Positions 1-7,191 of a DNA stretch of 16,339 bases are shown one piece after another. Each line of letters starts with the position of its first letter. Position 1 is the stretch's first letter. Source of the DNA: Aphodosoma sp045658305 (GTDB taxonomy: Bacteria; Bacteroidota; Bacteroidia; Bacteroidales; Paludibacteraceae); the NCBI GenBank assembly GCA_045658305.1, contig JAZOUT010000102.1:1-16339 (forward strand), read 5' to 3'. Made by a program: the position numbers and the translations under genes. The notes under the pieces were generated by a model that worked only from the letters and a program-made list of their open reading frames with translations, was not told the DNA's origin and searched no databases.

Positions 1-536
1 GCAGCAAGCATTTCTTCGACTTTTTTGATGAATTTGTCGTGAACTTTTTGTACTTCTGCTTCGCCGTCTTTTTCTACGTCCTCAGGAAGACCATTTTTTT
101 GTTCTTTTTTGAGTTTGTCGATAGCTTCGCGGCGTGCGTTGCGGATAGAAACTTTAGCATCTTCGCCAGCAGCATTGGCTTGTTTAACCAATTGTTTACG
201 TCGTTCCTCAGTTACAGGAGGGAGGCAGAGGCGGATAACTTCGCCATTGTTTACAGGCATAATGCCGATGTCAGAGTTGATAAGAGCTTTTTCGACAACA
301 GGCATCATATTTTTCTCCCAGCATTGAATTTGGATGGTTTTAGCATCAGGAGTAGAGATGTTAGCCACGTTAGAGATAGGCACCATACTGCCATAATAGT
401 CAACGCGTACGCCATCGACGATGCGCACATTAGCTTTACCAGCGCGGATGTGAGCGAGTGCTTCGTCGAGGAACATAACAGCACCTTCCATGTCGTCAGA
501 TGCATTAGAGATAATAGGTTTTACTCTTTCGTCCAT
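1..536 (-). CDS. frr: Ribosome recycling factor, 3' end cut by window edge
   Basis: RRF works with EF-G to split post-termination ribosomes in the cytoplasm. The minus strand from the ATG at 536-534 reads MDERVKPIISNASDDMEGAV and continues for 178 residues without a stop. The family is usually about 185 residues, so only a few C-terminal residues are missing beyond base 1. Recognisable RRF blocks are an AHIRAGKANV segment near residues 28-37, VDYYGSMVPISNVANI, CWEKNMMPVVEKAL, the LPPVTEERRKQLVK hinge region, and KVSIRNARREAIDKLKK in the long helical domain. The ATG is favoured because it gives the normal RRF N-terminus and lies about 60 bp downstream of a consensus promoter. In many bacteria frr directly follows pyrH. 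Here pyrH lies about 10 kb away on the other strand. Confidence 0.96.
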   Translation of the reverse strand, partial: MDERVKPIISNASDDMEGAVMFLDEALAHIRAGKANVRIVDGVRVDYYGSMVPISNVANISTPDAKTIQIQCWEKNMMPVVEKALINSDIGIMPVNNGEVIRLCLPPVTEERRKQLVKQANAAGEDAKVSIRNARREAIDKLKKEQKNGLPEDVEKDGEAEVQKVHDKFIKKVEEMLA

Positions 537-546
537 AATTTATTTT

Positions 547-574
547 CAGTTATTAATGATTAGTTGTTAGTTAT
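547..574. repeat. Heptamer-period phrase in frr leader
   Basis: Four 7-bp units in phase: CAGTTAT, TAATGAT, TAGTTGT and TAGTTAT. They are imperfect but share a T-A-x-T skeleton. The block lies between the frr promoter and start codon, so it would be transcribed into the frr leader. Similar 7-bp phrases occur at 14612-14684. Confidence 0.4.
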
Positions 575-599
575 CAACGAGCATAGTCGTTTTATTGTG

Positions 600-607
600 C
601 AAAGATA
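600..607 (-). promoter_or_regulatory. Promoter -7 element for frr
   Basis: On the minus strand these bases read TATCTTTG, an exact match to the Bacteroidetes -7 consensus TAnnTTTG. The -33 element is weak: CTTG (minus strand, 628-631) lies 20 bp further upstream. Transcription would begin near 590-594 and leave a leader of roughly 55 nt. Assignment is by consensus and position only. Confidence 0.6.
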
Positions 608-649
608 AGATAATTTTATGATAGTTGCAAGTGTTTTTATTTAAAATTG

Positions 650-815
650 TATTCATTCGACTATATTTGCCAAAATTTACCCAATATTTCACCTTTACTA
701 ACACGAAGGACATACGAATTTTTGTGATAAGTGAAAGCAGAGACAAACTTGTTTGAGCTATGTCGAACGAAGCAAAAATCTTGAGCGAAGCAAAAAATCC
801 GTCCTCCTTATTTCT
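650..815. repeat. Possible dispersed-repeat-like block in the frr/transporter spacer
   Basis: The 415-bp spacer 537-951 holds the two divergent promoters and, between them, this non-coding-looking block. It contains an inverted repeat (CAAAC 744-748 and GTTTG 751-755) and a direct repeat (CGAAGCAAAAATC at 768-780, and the same with one extra A at 786-799). A minus-strand ORF (830-567, 87 codons) runs through it but resembles no protein family I know. From memory, similar AT-rich phrases recur in other Bacteroidales spacers. I cannot confirm that here. Confidence 0.3.
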
Positions 816-883
816 AGCAAACCTCTTCATAGGATAACCCTACCTTTAACTTAATTTTATTAGGGATAAATTCTTGTTATAAT

Positions 884-914
884 TTTGCGATTTTAGATAT
901 TTTTTGTAAATTTG
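884..914 (+). promoter_or_regulatory. Bacteroidetes-type promoter for the sugar transporter
   Basis: TTTG at 884-887 (-33 box) and TAAATTTG at 907-914 (-7 box, matching TAnnTTTG) are separated by exactly 19 bp, the preferred spacing. Transcription should start around 919-922, about 30 nt before the ATG at 952. Confidence 0.72.
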
Positions 915-951
915 CACGTTAAATAATGAATTAGGTAAATAGTATTAAAAT

Positions 952-2268
952 ATGAAAACAAAACCAAGATTAAGTTTCGGACAAATCCTGTCGATGAGTA
1001 TGGGATTTTTGGGGATTCAAATGGGTTTTGCACTGCAAAATGCTAATGCGAGTCGTATATTGCAAACATATGGTGCTGATGTCGAACACCTTTCATGGTT
1101 CTGGATTGTGGCTCCACTGACAGGTATGATTGTGCAACCGATTATTGGTCATTATAGTGACCAAACATGGTGTAGATTGGGTCGTCGTCGTCCTTACTTC
1201 TTGGTGGGTGCAATTTTGACAGCTATTGCGCTTATTTTGATGCCAAATGCAGGTGTGTTTTCGGCATTTTTGCCTGCTGTGTTTATCGGCGCAGGCTTTT
1301 TGATGGTGATGGACGCAAGTATCAACGTAACGATGGAGCCATTCCGTGCGTTGGTGGCAGATATGTTGCCAGATGAGCAATCGACAGTAGGATTCTCGGT
1401 GCAAACATTCTTGATTGGTGTGGGTGCTGTGATAGGTTCGTGGTTGCCATACGTGATGTTGAATTGGTTTGGTTTGGGCGATGCAACATCGGCTTCGGGA
1501 GTGCCATTGAACTTGGTTTACTCGTTTTATGTAGGCGCGGCGGTGTTGATTATCACAATATTGTGGACAGTGACACATACAAAAGAATATTCGCCAAAAG
1601 AGTTGGCAGAATTTGAGTCGAAAGAAGCGGTAGAGGAGAAAGCTAAATTCACAGATATGTTCCGCGACTTTGTGAATATGCCAAAAACAATGTTGCAACT
1701 CGGTGTGGTTCAGTTCTTCTCGTGGATTGCATTGTTTGGTATGTGGGTATATACTACGCCAGCAGTGGCGCAACATATTTATGGCACATCGGATGCGTTG
1801 TCGCCACTTTATCAACAAGCAGGCGACTGGGTGGGTGTGATATTCGGCGTGTATAACTTTGTGGCTATGTTGTTTGCATTGTGCTTGATACCGATTTCGA
1901 AGAAATTGGGTCGTAAGACAACACACGCAATTGCTTTGGTGATAGGTGGTTTGAGTTTGATTTCGATGTATTTCATCACTAATGACCAGATGTTGATATT
2001 GCCTATGATAGGTATTGGTATTGCATGGGCCTCTATTCTTGCTATGCCATACGCAATATTGGCTCCAGCTTTGCCTGCTGGTAAAACAGGTGTTTATATG
2101 GGGATATTCAATTTCTTTATTACCATACCACAGATTATCAATGCGTTGTTTAGTGGTTTGATTTTGAAACATGTGTTTGGACTTGAGGCAATTTGGATGA
2201 TGGTGTTGTCGGGCGCATTCTTGTTGATAGGTGCTGTGACAGTGATGTTTATTAAAGAGAAGAAATAA
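952..2268 (+). CDS. MFS sugar transporter, SLC45/GPH-like (probable maltooligosaccharide or disaccharide symporter)
   Basis: A 438-residue inner-membrane carrier with about 12 hydrophobic segments. The sequence GHYSDQTWCRLGRRRPYF (residues 66-83), in the loop after the second helix, is the D-x4-R-x-G-R-R signature shared by SLC45, plant sucrose/H+ symporters and related glycoside carriers. LGRKTT in the second half is the matching loop of the internal duplication. A charged stretch near residues 204-232 (KEYSPKELAEFESKEAVEEKAK) is the central cytoplasmic loop. The ATG at 952 lies about 30 nt from a consensus promoter. The next gene encodes a secreted cyclomaltodextrinase-like GH13 enzyme, so the cargo is inferred to be maltose or short maltooligosaccharides. 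The transport mode and exact substrate are not shown by the sequence. Confidence 0.88.
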   Translation: MKTKPRLSFGQILSMSMGFLGIQMGFALQNANASRILQTYGADVEHLSWFWIVAPLTGMIVQPIIGHYSDQTWCRLGRRRPYFLVGAILTAIALILMPNAGVFSAFLPAVFIGAGFLMVMDASINVTMEPFRALVADMLPDEQSTVGFSVQTFLIGVGAVIGSWLPYVMLNWFGLGDATSASGVPLNLVYSFYVGAAVLIITILWTVTHTKEYSPKELAEFESKEAVEEKAKFTDMFRDFVNMPKTMLQLGVVQFFSWIALFGMWVYTTPAVAQHIYGTSDALSPLYQQAGDWVGVIFGVYNFVAMLFALCLIPISKKLGRKTTHAIALVIGGLSLISMYFITNDQMLILPMIGIGIAWASILAMPYAILAPALPAGKTGVYMGIFNFFITIPQIINALFSGLILKHVFGLEAIWMMVLSGAFLLIGAVTVMFIKEKK

Positions 2269-2334
2269 TTGTTTATTTTTGACATAAGTACAAATTTATT
2301 GTTTTTAGGTTCACAAATTGAGATTGATATTTTA

Positions 2335-2342
2335 TAGTTTTG
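2335..2342 (+). promoter_or_regulatory. Possible -7 element for the GH13 gene
   Basis: TAGTTTTG matches TAnnTTTG and would start transcription about 65-70 nt before the GH13 start codon. No TTTG stands at the expected -33 spacing, and no terminator separates the transporter from the GH13 gene, so the two genes may equally be co-transcribed. Confidence 0.3.
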
Positions 2343-2414
2343 TCAGGATAATAACTTTTTAAGTACAAGCCTTAAATCGTGACATGTTTTGTTAAGAAAA
2401 GAAATTAATTATCT

Positions 2415-4292
2415 ATGAAGAAAACATTTATTTTAATATTATGCATTGTGTATTGTGCATTGTGCATTGAAGTAATGGCAACATTGCCTTTTCGCGATAA
2501 AAGATTAAAAAAGATGAAAGTGTATGAACGAGTAGAGCCTGCGTCGTGGTGGGCAGGGATGGAAAATCCTGAATTGCAATTGATGTTTTATGGAGTTGGT
2601 GTGGGTAGATGTCAGGTGGGAGTGTTAAGTGATGTGTTGAAAATTACGAGAGTAGAGCGTACAGAAAATCAAAATTATTTATTTGTGTATCTTGATACGA
2701 AAGATGCGCCAGCAGGTGTGTATGAGATAGTTTTGCGAGGTCCATTGAAAACTGCGACAGTGAAATATGAGTTGAAAGAGCGACGTGAAGGGTCGGCTAT
2801 GCGAGAGAGTTTTGGCTCGCAAGATGCAGTATATTTGTTGATGCCAGACCGTTTTGCGAATGGTAACCCTGAGAATGATAATGTGAAAGGTTATTTGCAA
2901 GGAGTAGATAGAACAAGTCTTCATCAGCGACAAGGTGGTGACATCGAGGGTATAATTCAGTACTTGGACTATATTGCGGATTTGGGTATGACCGCACTTT
3001 GGACTACGCCGATACTTGATGATAACGATTCGCTTTATTCTTATCATCATTATTCGACTACTGATTTTTATAAAGTGGACCCTCGTTTTGGCACTAATGA
3101 AGATTTTGTGCGTTTGGTGGAAGAGTGTCATCGTCATGGCTTGAAATATATTATGGATATTGTGCCAAATCATGCTAATCCACGTCATTGGTGGCATAAT
3201 GATTTGCCAGATTCGTCGTGGTATAATCAATGGTCAGAATTTACTCGTACGAATTATCAAGTGGCAGTAGTTACTGATCCATATGCATCTAAAGCAGATA
3301 GAGAGCAATTTGAAAAAGGATGGTTTGACACGAATATGACAGATTTGAATTATAATAATCCGTTGTTGTTTGATTATGTGCTTCAGTCGTATATCTATTG
3401 GGCGGAGTTGACTGGTTTGGATGGTTTCCGCGTTGATACTTATCCATATAATGATTTGAATATGGCATCGAAATTGATGGCAGGTATTCGTCGTGAATAT
3501 CCAAATATGAATCTTGTGGGAGAGTGTTGGGTTAAATCGTTCCCTGAAATGGCTTATTATCAAACTGGCAATAATAATAAAGATGGTTTTGATTCTAATT
3601 TGCCTTCGGTTATGGATTTTATGTTGAAGGATTGGCTTGAGATGGCATTTGTAGAAGAAGAGGCTTGGAATAAGGGTGTTATACGTTTTTATAATCATTT
3701 TGCGCAAGATTTTTGTGTGCCAAATCCAAGCAATATTATGTGTATGCTTGATAATCATGATATGACACGTTTTGCTAATGCAGTAGATAATGATGTGAAA
3801 GTGGTTAAAATGGGTATGGCAATGTTGGCTACGGTGCGTGGTTATCCGCAGTATTATTATGGAGATGAGATACTTATAGAAGGTGGCAAGGGTGCGTATG
3901 AGGATGCGCGTAAGTGTTTTCCTGGTGGTTGGGCTGATGATAAAGTAAGTGCATTTGACCCTAAGCAACGTACAAAAGAGCAAAAAGAGGTGTATAATTA
4001 CCTTCGTTCGATACTTCAATTCCGTAAGAGCTCAGAGGCAATTACAGAGGGTAATATGAAGCAATTCCTTCCTCATGATGGTATTTATTGTTATTTCCGC
4101 TATACAGATAATCAGACTGTTATGGTTGTTGTGAATAATAATGATAAGGCAAAAGAGGTGGAACTTAAGCGTTTCAATGAAATGAATATTGTGGGGCGTC
4201 AGGCTCGTGATGTTGTGACGGGTAAAGAGGTGAAATTGAAAGATACATATAAATTTGCAGGTAAGACGGTTACGATATTGGAAGTGTTGTAG
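2415..4292 (+). CDS. Secreted GH13 cyclomaltodextrinase / neopullulanase (SusA-like)
   Basis: A 625-residue alpha-glucan hydrolase, probably periplasmic, acting on cyclodextrins, pullulan fragments or maltooligosaccharides. Residues 1-22 are a signal peptide (core FILILCIVYCALCI). Residues about 28-120 look like the immunoglobulin-like N-terminal domain of cyclomaltodextrinases, 134-540 the (beta/alpha)8 barrel, and the last 75 or so residues a beta C-terminal domain. All GH13 motifs are present: region I DIVPNHAN (248-255), region II GFRVDTYPY with nucleophile D341, region III VGECW with acid/base E370, and region IV MLDNHD with stabiliser D449. Length and layout match Bacteroides SusA (about 617 residues). 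It lies 146 bp after the transporter that would import its products and ends at a strong terminator. A lipoprotein reading of the Cys-rich leader is possible but has no clear lipobox. Confidence 0.9.
   Translation: MKKTFILILCIVYCALCIEVMATLPFRDKRLKKMKVYERVEPASWWAGMENPELQLMFYGVGVGRCQVGVLSDVLKITRVERTENQNYLFVYLDTKDAPAGVYEIVLRGPLKTATVKYELKERREGSAMRESFGSQDAVYLLMPDRFANGNPENDNVKGYLQGVDRTSLHQRQGGDIEGIIQYLDYIADLGMTALWTTPILDDNDSLYSYHHYSTTDFYKVDPRFGTNEDFVRLVEECHRHGLKYIMDIVPNHANPRHWWHNDLPDSSWYNQWSEFTRTNYQVAVVTDPYASKADREQFEKGWFDTNMTDLNYNNPLLFDYVLQSYIYWAELTGLDGFRVDTYPYNDLNMASKLMAGIRREYPNMNLVGECWVKSFPEMAYYQTGNNNKDGFDSNLPSVMDFMLKDWLEMAFVEEEAWNKGVIRFYNHFAQDFCVPNPSNIMCMLDNHDMTRFANAVDNDVKVVKMGMAMLATVRGYPQYYYGDEILIEGGKGAYEDARKCFPGGWADDKVSAFDPKQRTKEQKEVYNYLRSILQFRKSSEAITEGNMKQFLPHDGIYCYFRYTDNQTVMVVVNNNDKAKEVELKRFNEMNIVGRQARDVVTGKEVKLKDTYKFAGKTVTILEVL
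2443..2470 (+). repeat. Heptamer tandem repeat encoding the GH13 signal-peptide core
   Basis: Four 7-bp units in phase: GCATTGT (2443-2449), GTATTGT (2450-2456), GCATTGT (2457-2463) and GCATTGA (2464-2470). Because 7 is not a multiple of 3, translation cycles through the frames and yields a heptapeptide-like hydrophobic string, CIVYCALCI. The same period appears in the leaders at 7212-7239 and 7970-8004. Confidence 0.75.
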
Positions 4293-4310
4293 TGTTGATG
4301 TCGAATGATT

Positions 4311-4357
4311 AAAAATAGGTTAAGCTAAATTTTTATTTTGGTTTAGCCTATTTTTTT
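4311..4357 (+). terminator. Intrinsic terminator after the GH13 gene
   Basis: The left arm 4311-4329 pairs with 4337-4355 across a 7-nt loop. This gives a stem of about 19 bp with three G-U wobbles and a core AGG/CCT, ending in a run of T. It lies 18 bp after the GH13 stop codon and closes the transporter-GH13 unit. Confidence 0.85.
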
Positions 4358-4445
4358 GTAAGGAGAGATGTTTTTGAGTAATCGGATATTCTGGATTGTA
4401 CTGAATGTCGGGTCGTTTTTTTGTTGTGGGATGTGTGTGGGTTGC

Positions 4446-4522
4446 TTTATAGTATATTTATAGTATATTTATAGTATATTTATAGTATGTTTATCCTATA
4501 TTTATGGTATTTTTATAGTATG
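4446..4522. repeat. Seven tandem 11-bp repeats
   Basis: The unit TTTATAGTATA is repeated head to tail seven times with no indel (starts at 4446, 4457, 4468, 4479, 4490, 4501 and 4512). Copies 1-3 are identical, copies 4 and 7 differ at the last base, and copies 5 and 6 carry two changes each. A decayed eighth copy may begin at 4523. The array lies in the 377-bp spacer between the terminator and the promoter of the next unit. It is AT-rich and one repeat is close to one helical turn. No ORF crosses it convincingly. Confidence 0.92.
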
Positions 4523-4615
4523 TTATAGATAGGATGGGGATTTGGATTGGTAAAAATGTAGTAAAGTTAGATTTGAAAAAATATTAGTTTTTTTGTTATT
4601 ATATTCTTTTCTTAT

Positions 4616-4646
4616 TTTGAAATACGAAAAAAATATATTATCTTTG
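4616..4646 (+). promoter_or_regulatory. Strong Bacteroidetes-type promoter for the envelope operon
   Basis: TTTG at 4616-4619 and TATCTTTG at 4639-4646 are separated by 19 bp, matching the -33/-7 consensus exactly. Transcription would begin near 4651-4654, leaving a leader under 20 nt before the ATG at 4670. This is the best promoter in the window for the operon that follows. Confidence 0.78.
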
Positions 4647-4669
4647 TATGATTTATTATATTGGGAAAA

Positions 4670-5191
4670 ATGGGTATGAATATGAATAGACATGTAATGA
4701 ATTTTGGTGTGATAATGGGGTTGGTTTTTTCGATTAACTTTTTGATTACTACTGTGAAGAGTCTTGCTTTTTTGCAGTATGGTTTTGTGATGGTGATAAT
4801 ATATTTGGTGTATAGGTTTGCAGTACATTGTCGTGAGAATGTGATGGATGGTGTGATGTCGTATGGTTCTGTGTTGTGGTATGTTATGCAATTGTTTATG
4901 TATGGGTCGATGATTTCGGCTTTTGTGCGTTATGTGTTTTACATGTATATTAGGCCTGATTTTTTGGGAAATCAGTTGAATGAAACGATGCAGGCTTTGC
5001 AGGGAACGCCTATGGCTGAGATGATTACTAGGGATGTTTATCAACAGACTATAGAGATGATGACGCCATTGAATATGGCGTTGCAGTCGATTTGGGTGAA
5101 TTTGATTTTGGGATTGTTGTTGGGTCTTGTTATGGCTGGGGTTGTGAGGAGGGCTGAGAATCCGTTTTCGGATGGTGGTTTTGAGGGGTAG
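4670..5191 (+). CDS. DUF4199-type integral membrane protein
   Basis: A 173-residue membrane protein of unknown function. Four hydrophobic segments are visible (about residues 10-28, 36-50, 62-93 and 146-166), with a polar loop holding PDFLGNQLNETMQALQG and a stretch rich in MAEMITRD and QQTIEMMT between the last two. This layout and its position directly before a GT2 gene match the DUF4199 family of Bacteroidetes. The ATG at 4670 is chosen over the upstream TTG at 4661 because it is a normal start just after the promoter. A further in-frame ATG at 4676 is possible. It is the first gene of the envelope operon, 37 bp before the GT2 gene. A role in glycolipid or envelope synthesis is inferred from context only. 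Confidence 0.72.
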   Translation: MGMNMNRHVMNFGVIMGLVFSINFLITTVKSLAFLQYGFVMVIIYLVYRFAVHCRENVMDGVMSYGSVLWYVMQLFMYGSMISAFVRYVFYMYIRPDFLGNQLNETMQALQGTPMAEMITRDVYQQTIEMMTPLNMALQSIWVNLILGLLLGLVMAGVVRRAENPFSDGGFEG

Positions 5192-5228
5192 TTTTTTTAG
5201 ATAGAATTATTAATTTTTAATTAAGTAT

Positions 5229-6179
5229 ATGGATATTTCGGTAATTGTGCCTTTATTTAATGAGGCTGAGTCGTTGCCAGAGCTTTATGCTTGGATTCAA
5301 CGGGTAATGAATGAGAATGAATTTACTTATGAAGTTATATTTATAAATGATGGTAGTACTGATAATTCGTGGAAAGTTATTCAAGATTTGAAGTCTAAAT
5401 CGGAGAATGTACGAGCTATTCGTTTTCGTCGTAATTATGGCAAATCGCCTGCTTTGTTTTGTGGTTTCGAGCGTGCAGAAGGTAATGTTGTTATTACGAT
5501 GGATGCAGATTTGCAAGATTCGCCAGATGAGATTCCTGAATTGTATCGTATGGTAATGGAAGATGGTTATGACCTTGTATCTGGTTGGAAACAAAAACGT
5601 TATGATAATACTTTGACAAAGAATATTCCTTCGAAAATATATAATGCTACGGCTCGTAAGGTGACTGGGTTGAAGTTGCATGATATGAACTGTGGATTGA
5701 AGGCTTATCGTAGGGAGGTGATTAAGAATATTGAGGTGTATGGTGAAATGCACCGTTATATTCCTTATTTAGCTAAAAATGCAGGCTATACAAATATTGG
5801 TGAAAAGGTTGTTATTCACCGTAAACGTCAATATGGTGTTTCTAAATTTGGGTTAGAACGTTTTGTAAATGGCTATCTTGATCTTTTTTCTCTTTATTTC
5901 CTTGATAAATTTGGTAAACAACCAATGCATTTCTTTGGATTGTGGGGTAGTGTGATGTTTTTGCTTGGTTTTGTGGCGGTTGTGGCTGTTGGTGCGATGA
6001 AATTGATAGCTTTGGCTAAGGGTATTCCAGCTCCACTTGTAACAGATACTCCATATTTTTATATTGCACTCACAATGATGTTGTTGGGTACGCAGATGTT
6101 CCTTTCTGGCTTTGTGGGCGAATTGATAAGTCGTTCAAATGCCGAACGTAATAAATATCATATTGCAGAAGAATTATGA
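5229..6179 (+). CDS. Family 2 glycosyltransferase with two C-terminal membrane helices (polyprenyl-phosphate sugar transferase type)
   Basis: A 316-residue GT2 enzyme of the GtrB/DPM1-like type, which transfers a sugar from a nucleotide donor to a polyprenyl phosphate on the cytoplasmic face of the inner membrane. Visible motifs are VIVPLFNEAESLPEL at the N-terminus, INDGSTDNS (39-47), RNYGKSPAL (68-76), the metal-binding DAD in MDADLQDSPDEIPEL (91-105), MNCGLKAYRREV (153-164) and the HRKRQYGVSKFG loop (197-208). Two helices follow at about 234-260 and 276-300. This layout fits glycosyltransferases that supply lipid-linked sugars for LPS or protein glycosylation. It is in an operon between DUF4199 and a conserved unknown protein, and its TGA overlaps the next ATG (ATGA at 6176-6179). 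The sugar cannot be read from the sequence. Confidence 0.92.
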   Translation: MDISVIVPLFNEAESLPELYAWIQRVMNENEFTYEVIFINDGSTDNSWKVIQDLKSKSENVRAIRFRRNYGKSPALFCGFERAEGNVVITMDADLQDSPDEIPELYRMVMEDGYDLVSGWKQKRYDNTLTKNIPSKIYNATARKVTGLKLHDMNCGLKAYRREVIKNIEVYGEMHRYIPYLAKNAGYTNIGEKVVIHRKRQYGVSKFGLERFVNGYLDLFSLYFLDKFGKQPMHFFGLWGSVMFLLGFVAVVAVGAMKLIALAKGIPAPLVTDTPYFYIALTMMLLGTQMFLSGFVGELISRSNAERNKYHIAEEL

Positions 6180-6691
6180 ATTTCGAAATTTTAATTGCTT
6201 TTCTACTTGCTGGAATTATCGTTTTTGGCGGGGTTTATATGCTTATGAATAGATTTTTTAAACAAGAATCTGAACGTAGAGCATACGAATGGCGTAAACA
6301 AAATAATGATATCGTGTTGCCTATACGATTGAGAGCTTATGAACGTATAGTATTGTTTTTATCACGTATTGAACCAAAATCTCTATTATTGCGTTTCGAT
6401 TTTGTAGGAATGGATGTTTTGCAGTTACAACAAATGCTGTTGCAAGCAGTGCGTGATGAGTACGACCATAATGTATCTCAACAGATATATATTAGTCATG
6501 AAGCGTGGGCTTTGGTCGTAAATGCGCGTGAAAGTCTTACTCAATTGATAAACACTTGTGCTTCACAGTTGAGTGCACAAGCTGATGCTATGGAGTTGGC
6601 AAATTTGGTGTTAGTTGCATATTCATCAAATATTAAATCACCAATAGATTTGGCTATTGATTATATTAAGAATGAAATGAAGCAGTATTGA
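6176..6691 (+). CDS. Conserved Bacteroidales protein of unknown function, single N-terminal membrane helix
   Basis: A 171-residue protein. Residues 3-23 form one hydrophobic helix (EILIAFLLAGIIVFGGVYML), followed by a basic, mostly helical cytoplasmic domain. Segments such as KQESERRAYEWRKQNND and IVLPIRLRAYERIVLFLSRI resemble a protein I have seen in Bacteroidetes genomes, but I know no function for it. It is translationally coupled at both ends: the start overlaps the GT2 stop (ATGA), and its stop TGA at 6689-6691 overlaps the next start (TGATG). Coupling suggests matched expression with the neighbouring envelope genes. A membrane-anchored accessory role is inference. Confidence 0.75.
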   Translation: MNFEILIAFLLAGIIVFGGVYMLMNRFFKQESERRAYEWRKQNNDIVLPIRLRAYERIVLFLSRIEPKSLLLRFDFVGMDVLQLQQMLLQAVRDEYDHNVSQQIYISHEAWALVVNARESLTQLINTCASQLSAQADAMELANLVLVAYSSNIKSPIDLAIDYIKNEMKQY

Positions 6692-7191
6692 TGCGAAGAG
6701 TCTTGGTTTACATATTGTTGTTAGTTGGTTTGATGTCGTGTACGTCAGAAGAAAATTGTATGCAGGATTTGAATTTTTCAATGAAAGCAGAGATTTATCG
6801 TATGGTATTTGACTCATCAATTGAGCAATTTGTGCCTGAGAAATATTCTGTTCCAATTTCATTAAATGGGCTCGGACTTGATTCGTTGTTGTATGATTCA
6901 ACATTCACATCAACATTGAATATTCCTCTTCAAAAGCTTGATTCTCTTTCTTCTTTTGTGTTAATAACCACCATTCAAGTTGATACAAATTATGTTACCA
7001 CAAAAGATACTATTGATTTCTATCATGTTAATTCTGAGGAATTTATTTCTATTGAATGTGGTTGTGTCGTTACTAATGTTATCACAGGTATAGCACAAAC
7101 TACGCACCATATAGATTCAATAATAGTTGTTTCTCCAGAGGTTAATTTACAGTCAAAAAACAATATTAAAATCTATTTGAGTCAGCGATGA
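6691..7191 (+). CDS. DUF6452-type lipoprotein
   Basis: A 166-residue predicted lipoprotein. The leader is MRRVLVYILLLVGLMSC with lipobox LMSC and Cys17 as the acylated residue. The mature part is rich in Ser, Thr and Ile and looks like a beta fold, with a second Cys at CGC near residues 124-126. The start is taken as the ATG at 6691, which overlaps the upstream TGA, rather than the TTG three bases earlier. In Bacteroides, a DUF6452 gene is commonly followed by a DUF6048 gene, and that order is seen here. The family assignment rests on length, lipobox and this pairing, not on a database search. Its stop overlaps the next start by ATGA (7188-7191). Function unknown; probably sits in an envelope membrane. 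Confidence 0.7.
   Translation: MRRVLVYILLLVGLMSCTSEENCMQDLNFSMKAEIYRMVFDSSIEQFVPEKYSVPISLNGLGLDSLLYDSTFTSTLNIPLQKLDSLSSFVLITTIQVDTNYVTTKDTIDFYHVNSEEFISIECGCVVTNVITGIAQTTHHIDSIIVVSPEVNLQSKNNIKIYLSQR

Noticed and set aside
39..563. Plus-strand ORF of 174 codons over frr
   Set aside because: It is the antisense of frr, low in family resemblance and rich in Phe and His from reverse reading. The minus strand codes for clear RRF.
567..830. Minus-strand ORF of 87 codons in the frr/transporter spacer
   Set aside because: No recognisable domain, and it runs across the frr promoter and leader. Treated as non-coding or repeat-like sequence and reported only as a finding.
1093..2172. Minus-strand ORF of 359 codons inside the transporter
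   Set aside because: An antisense shadow with extreme His, Gln and Cys content. The plus strand encodes a complete MFS carrier with its signature motif.
2415..2470. GH13 leader as a lipoprotein signal
   Set aside because: Several Cys residues are present but none sits in a convincing lipobox, and the repeat-derived leader explains the Cys content. Not excluded.
3234..4019. Minus-strand ORF of 261 codons inside the GH13 gene
   Set aside because: An antisense shadow dominated by Ile, His and Thr. The sense frame carries all four GH13 motifs.
4446..4522. CRISPR array
   Set aside because: The 11-bp units are contiguous with no spacers, so this is a minisatellite.
4523..5044. Minus-strand ORF of 173 codons over the DUF4199 gene
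   Set aside because: His-rich antisense reading that crosses a consensus plus-strand promoter. The plus frame has a normal membrane-protein pattern.
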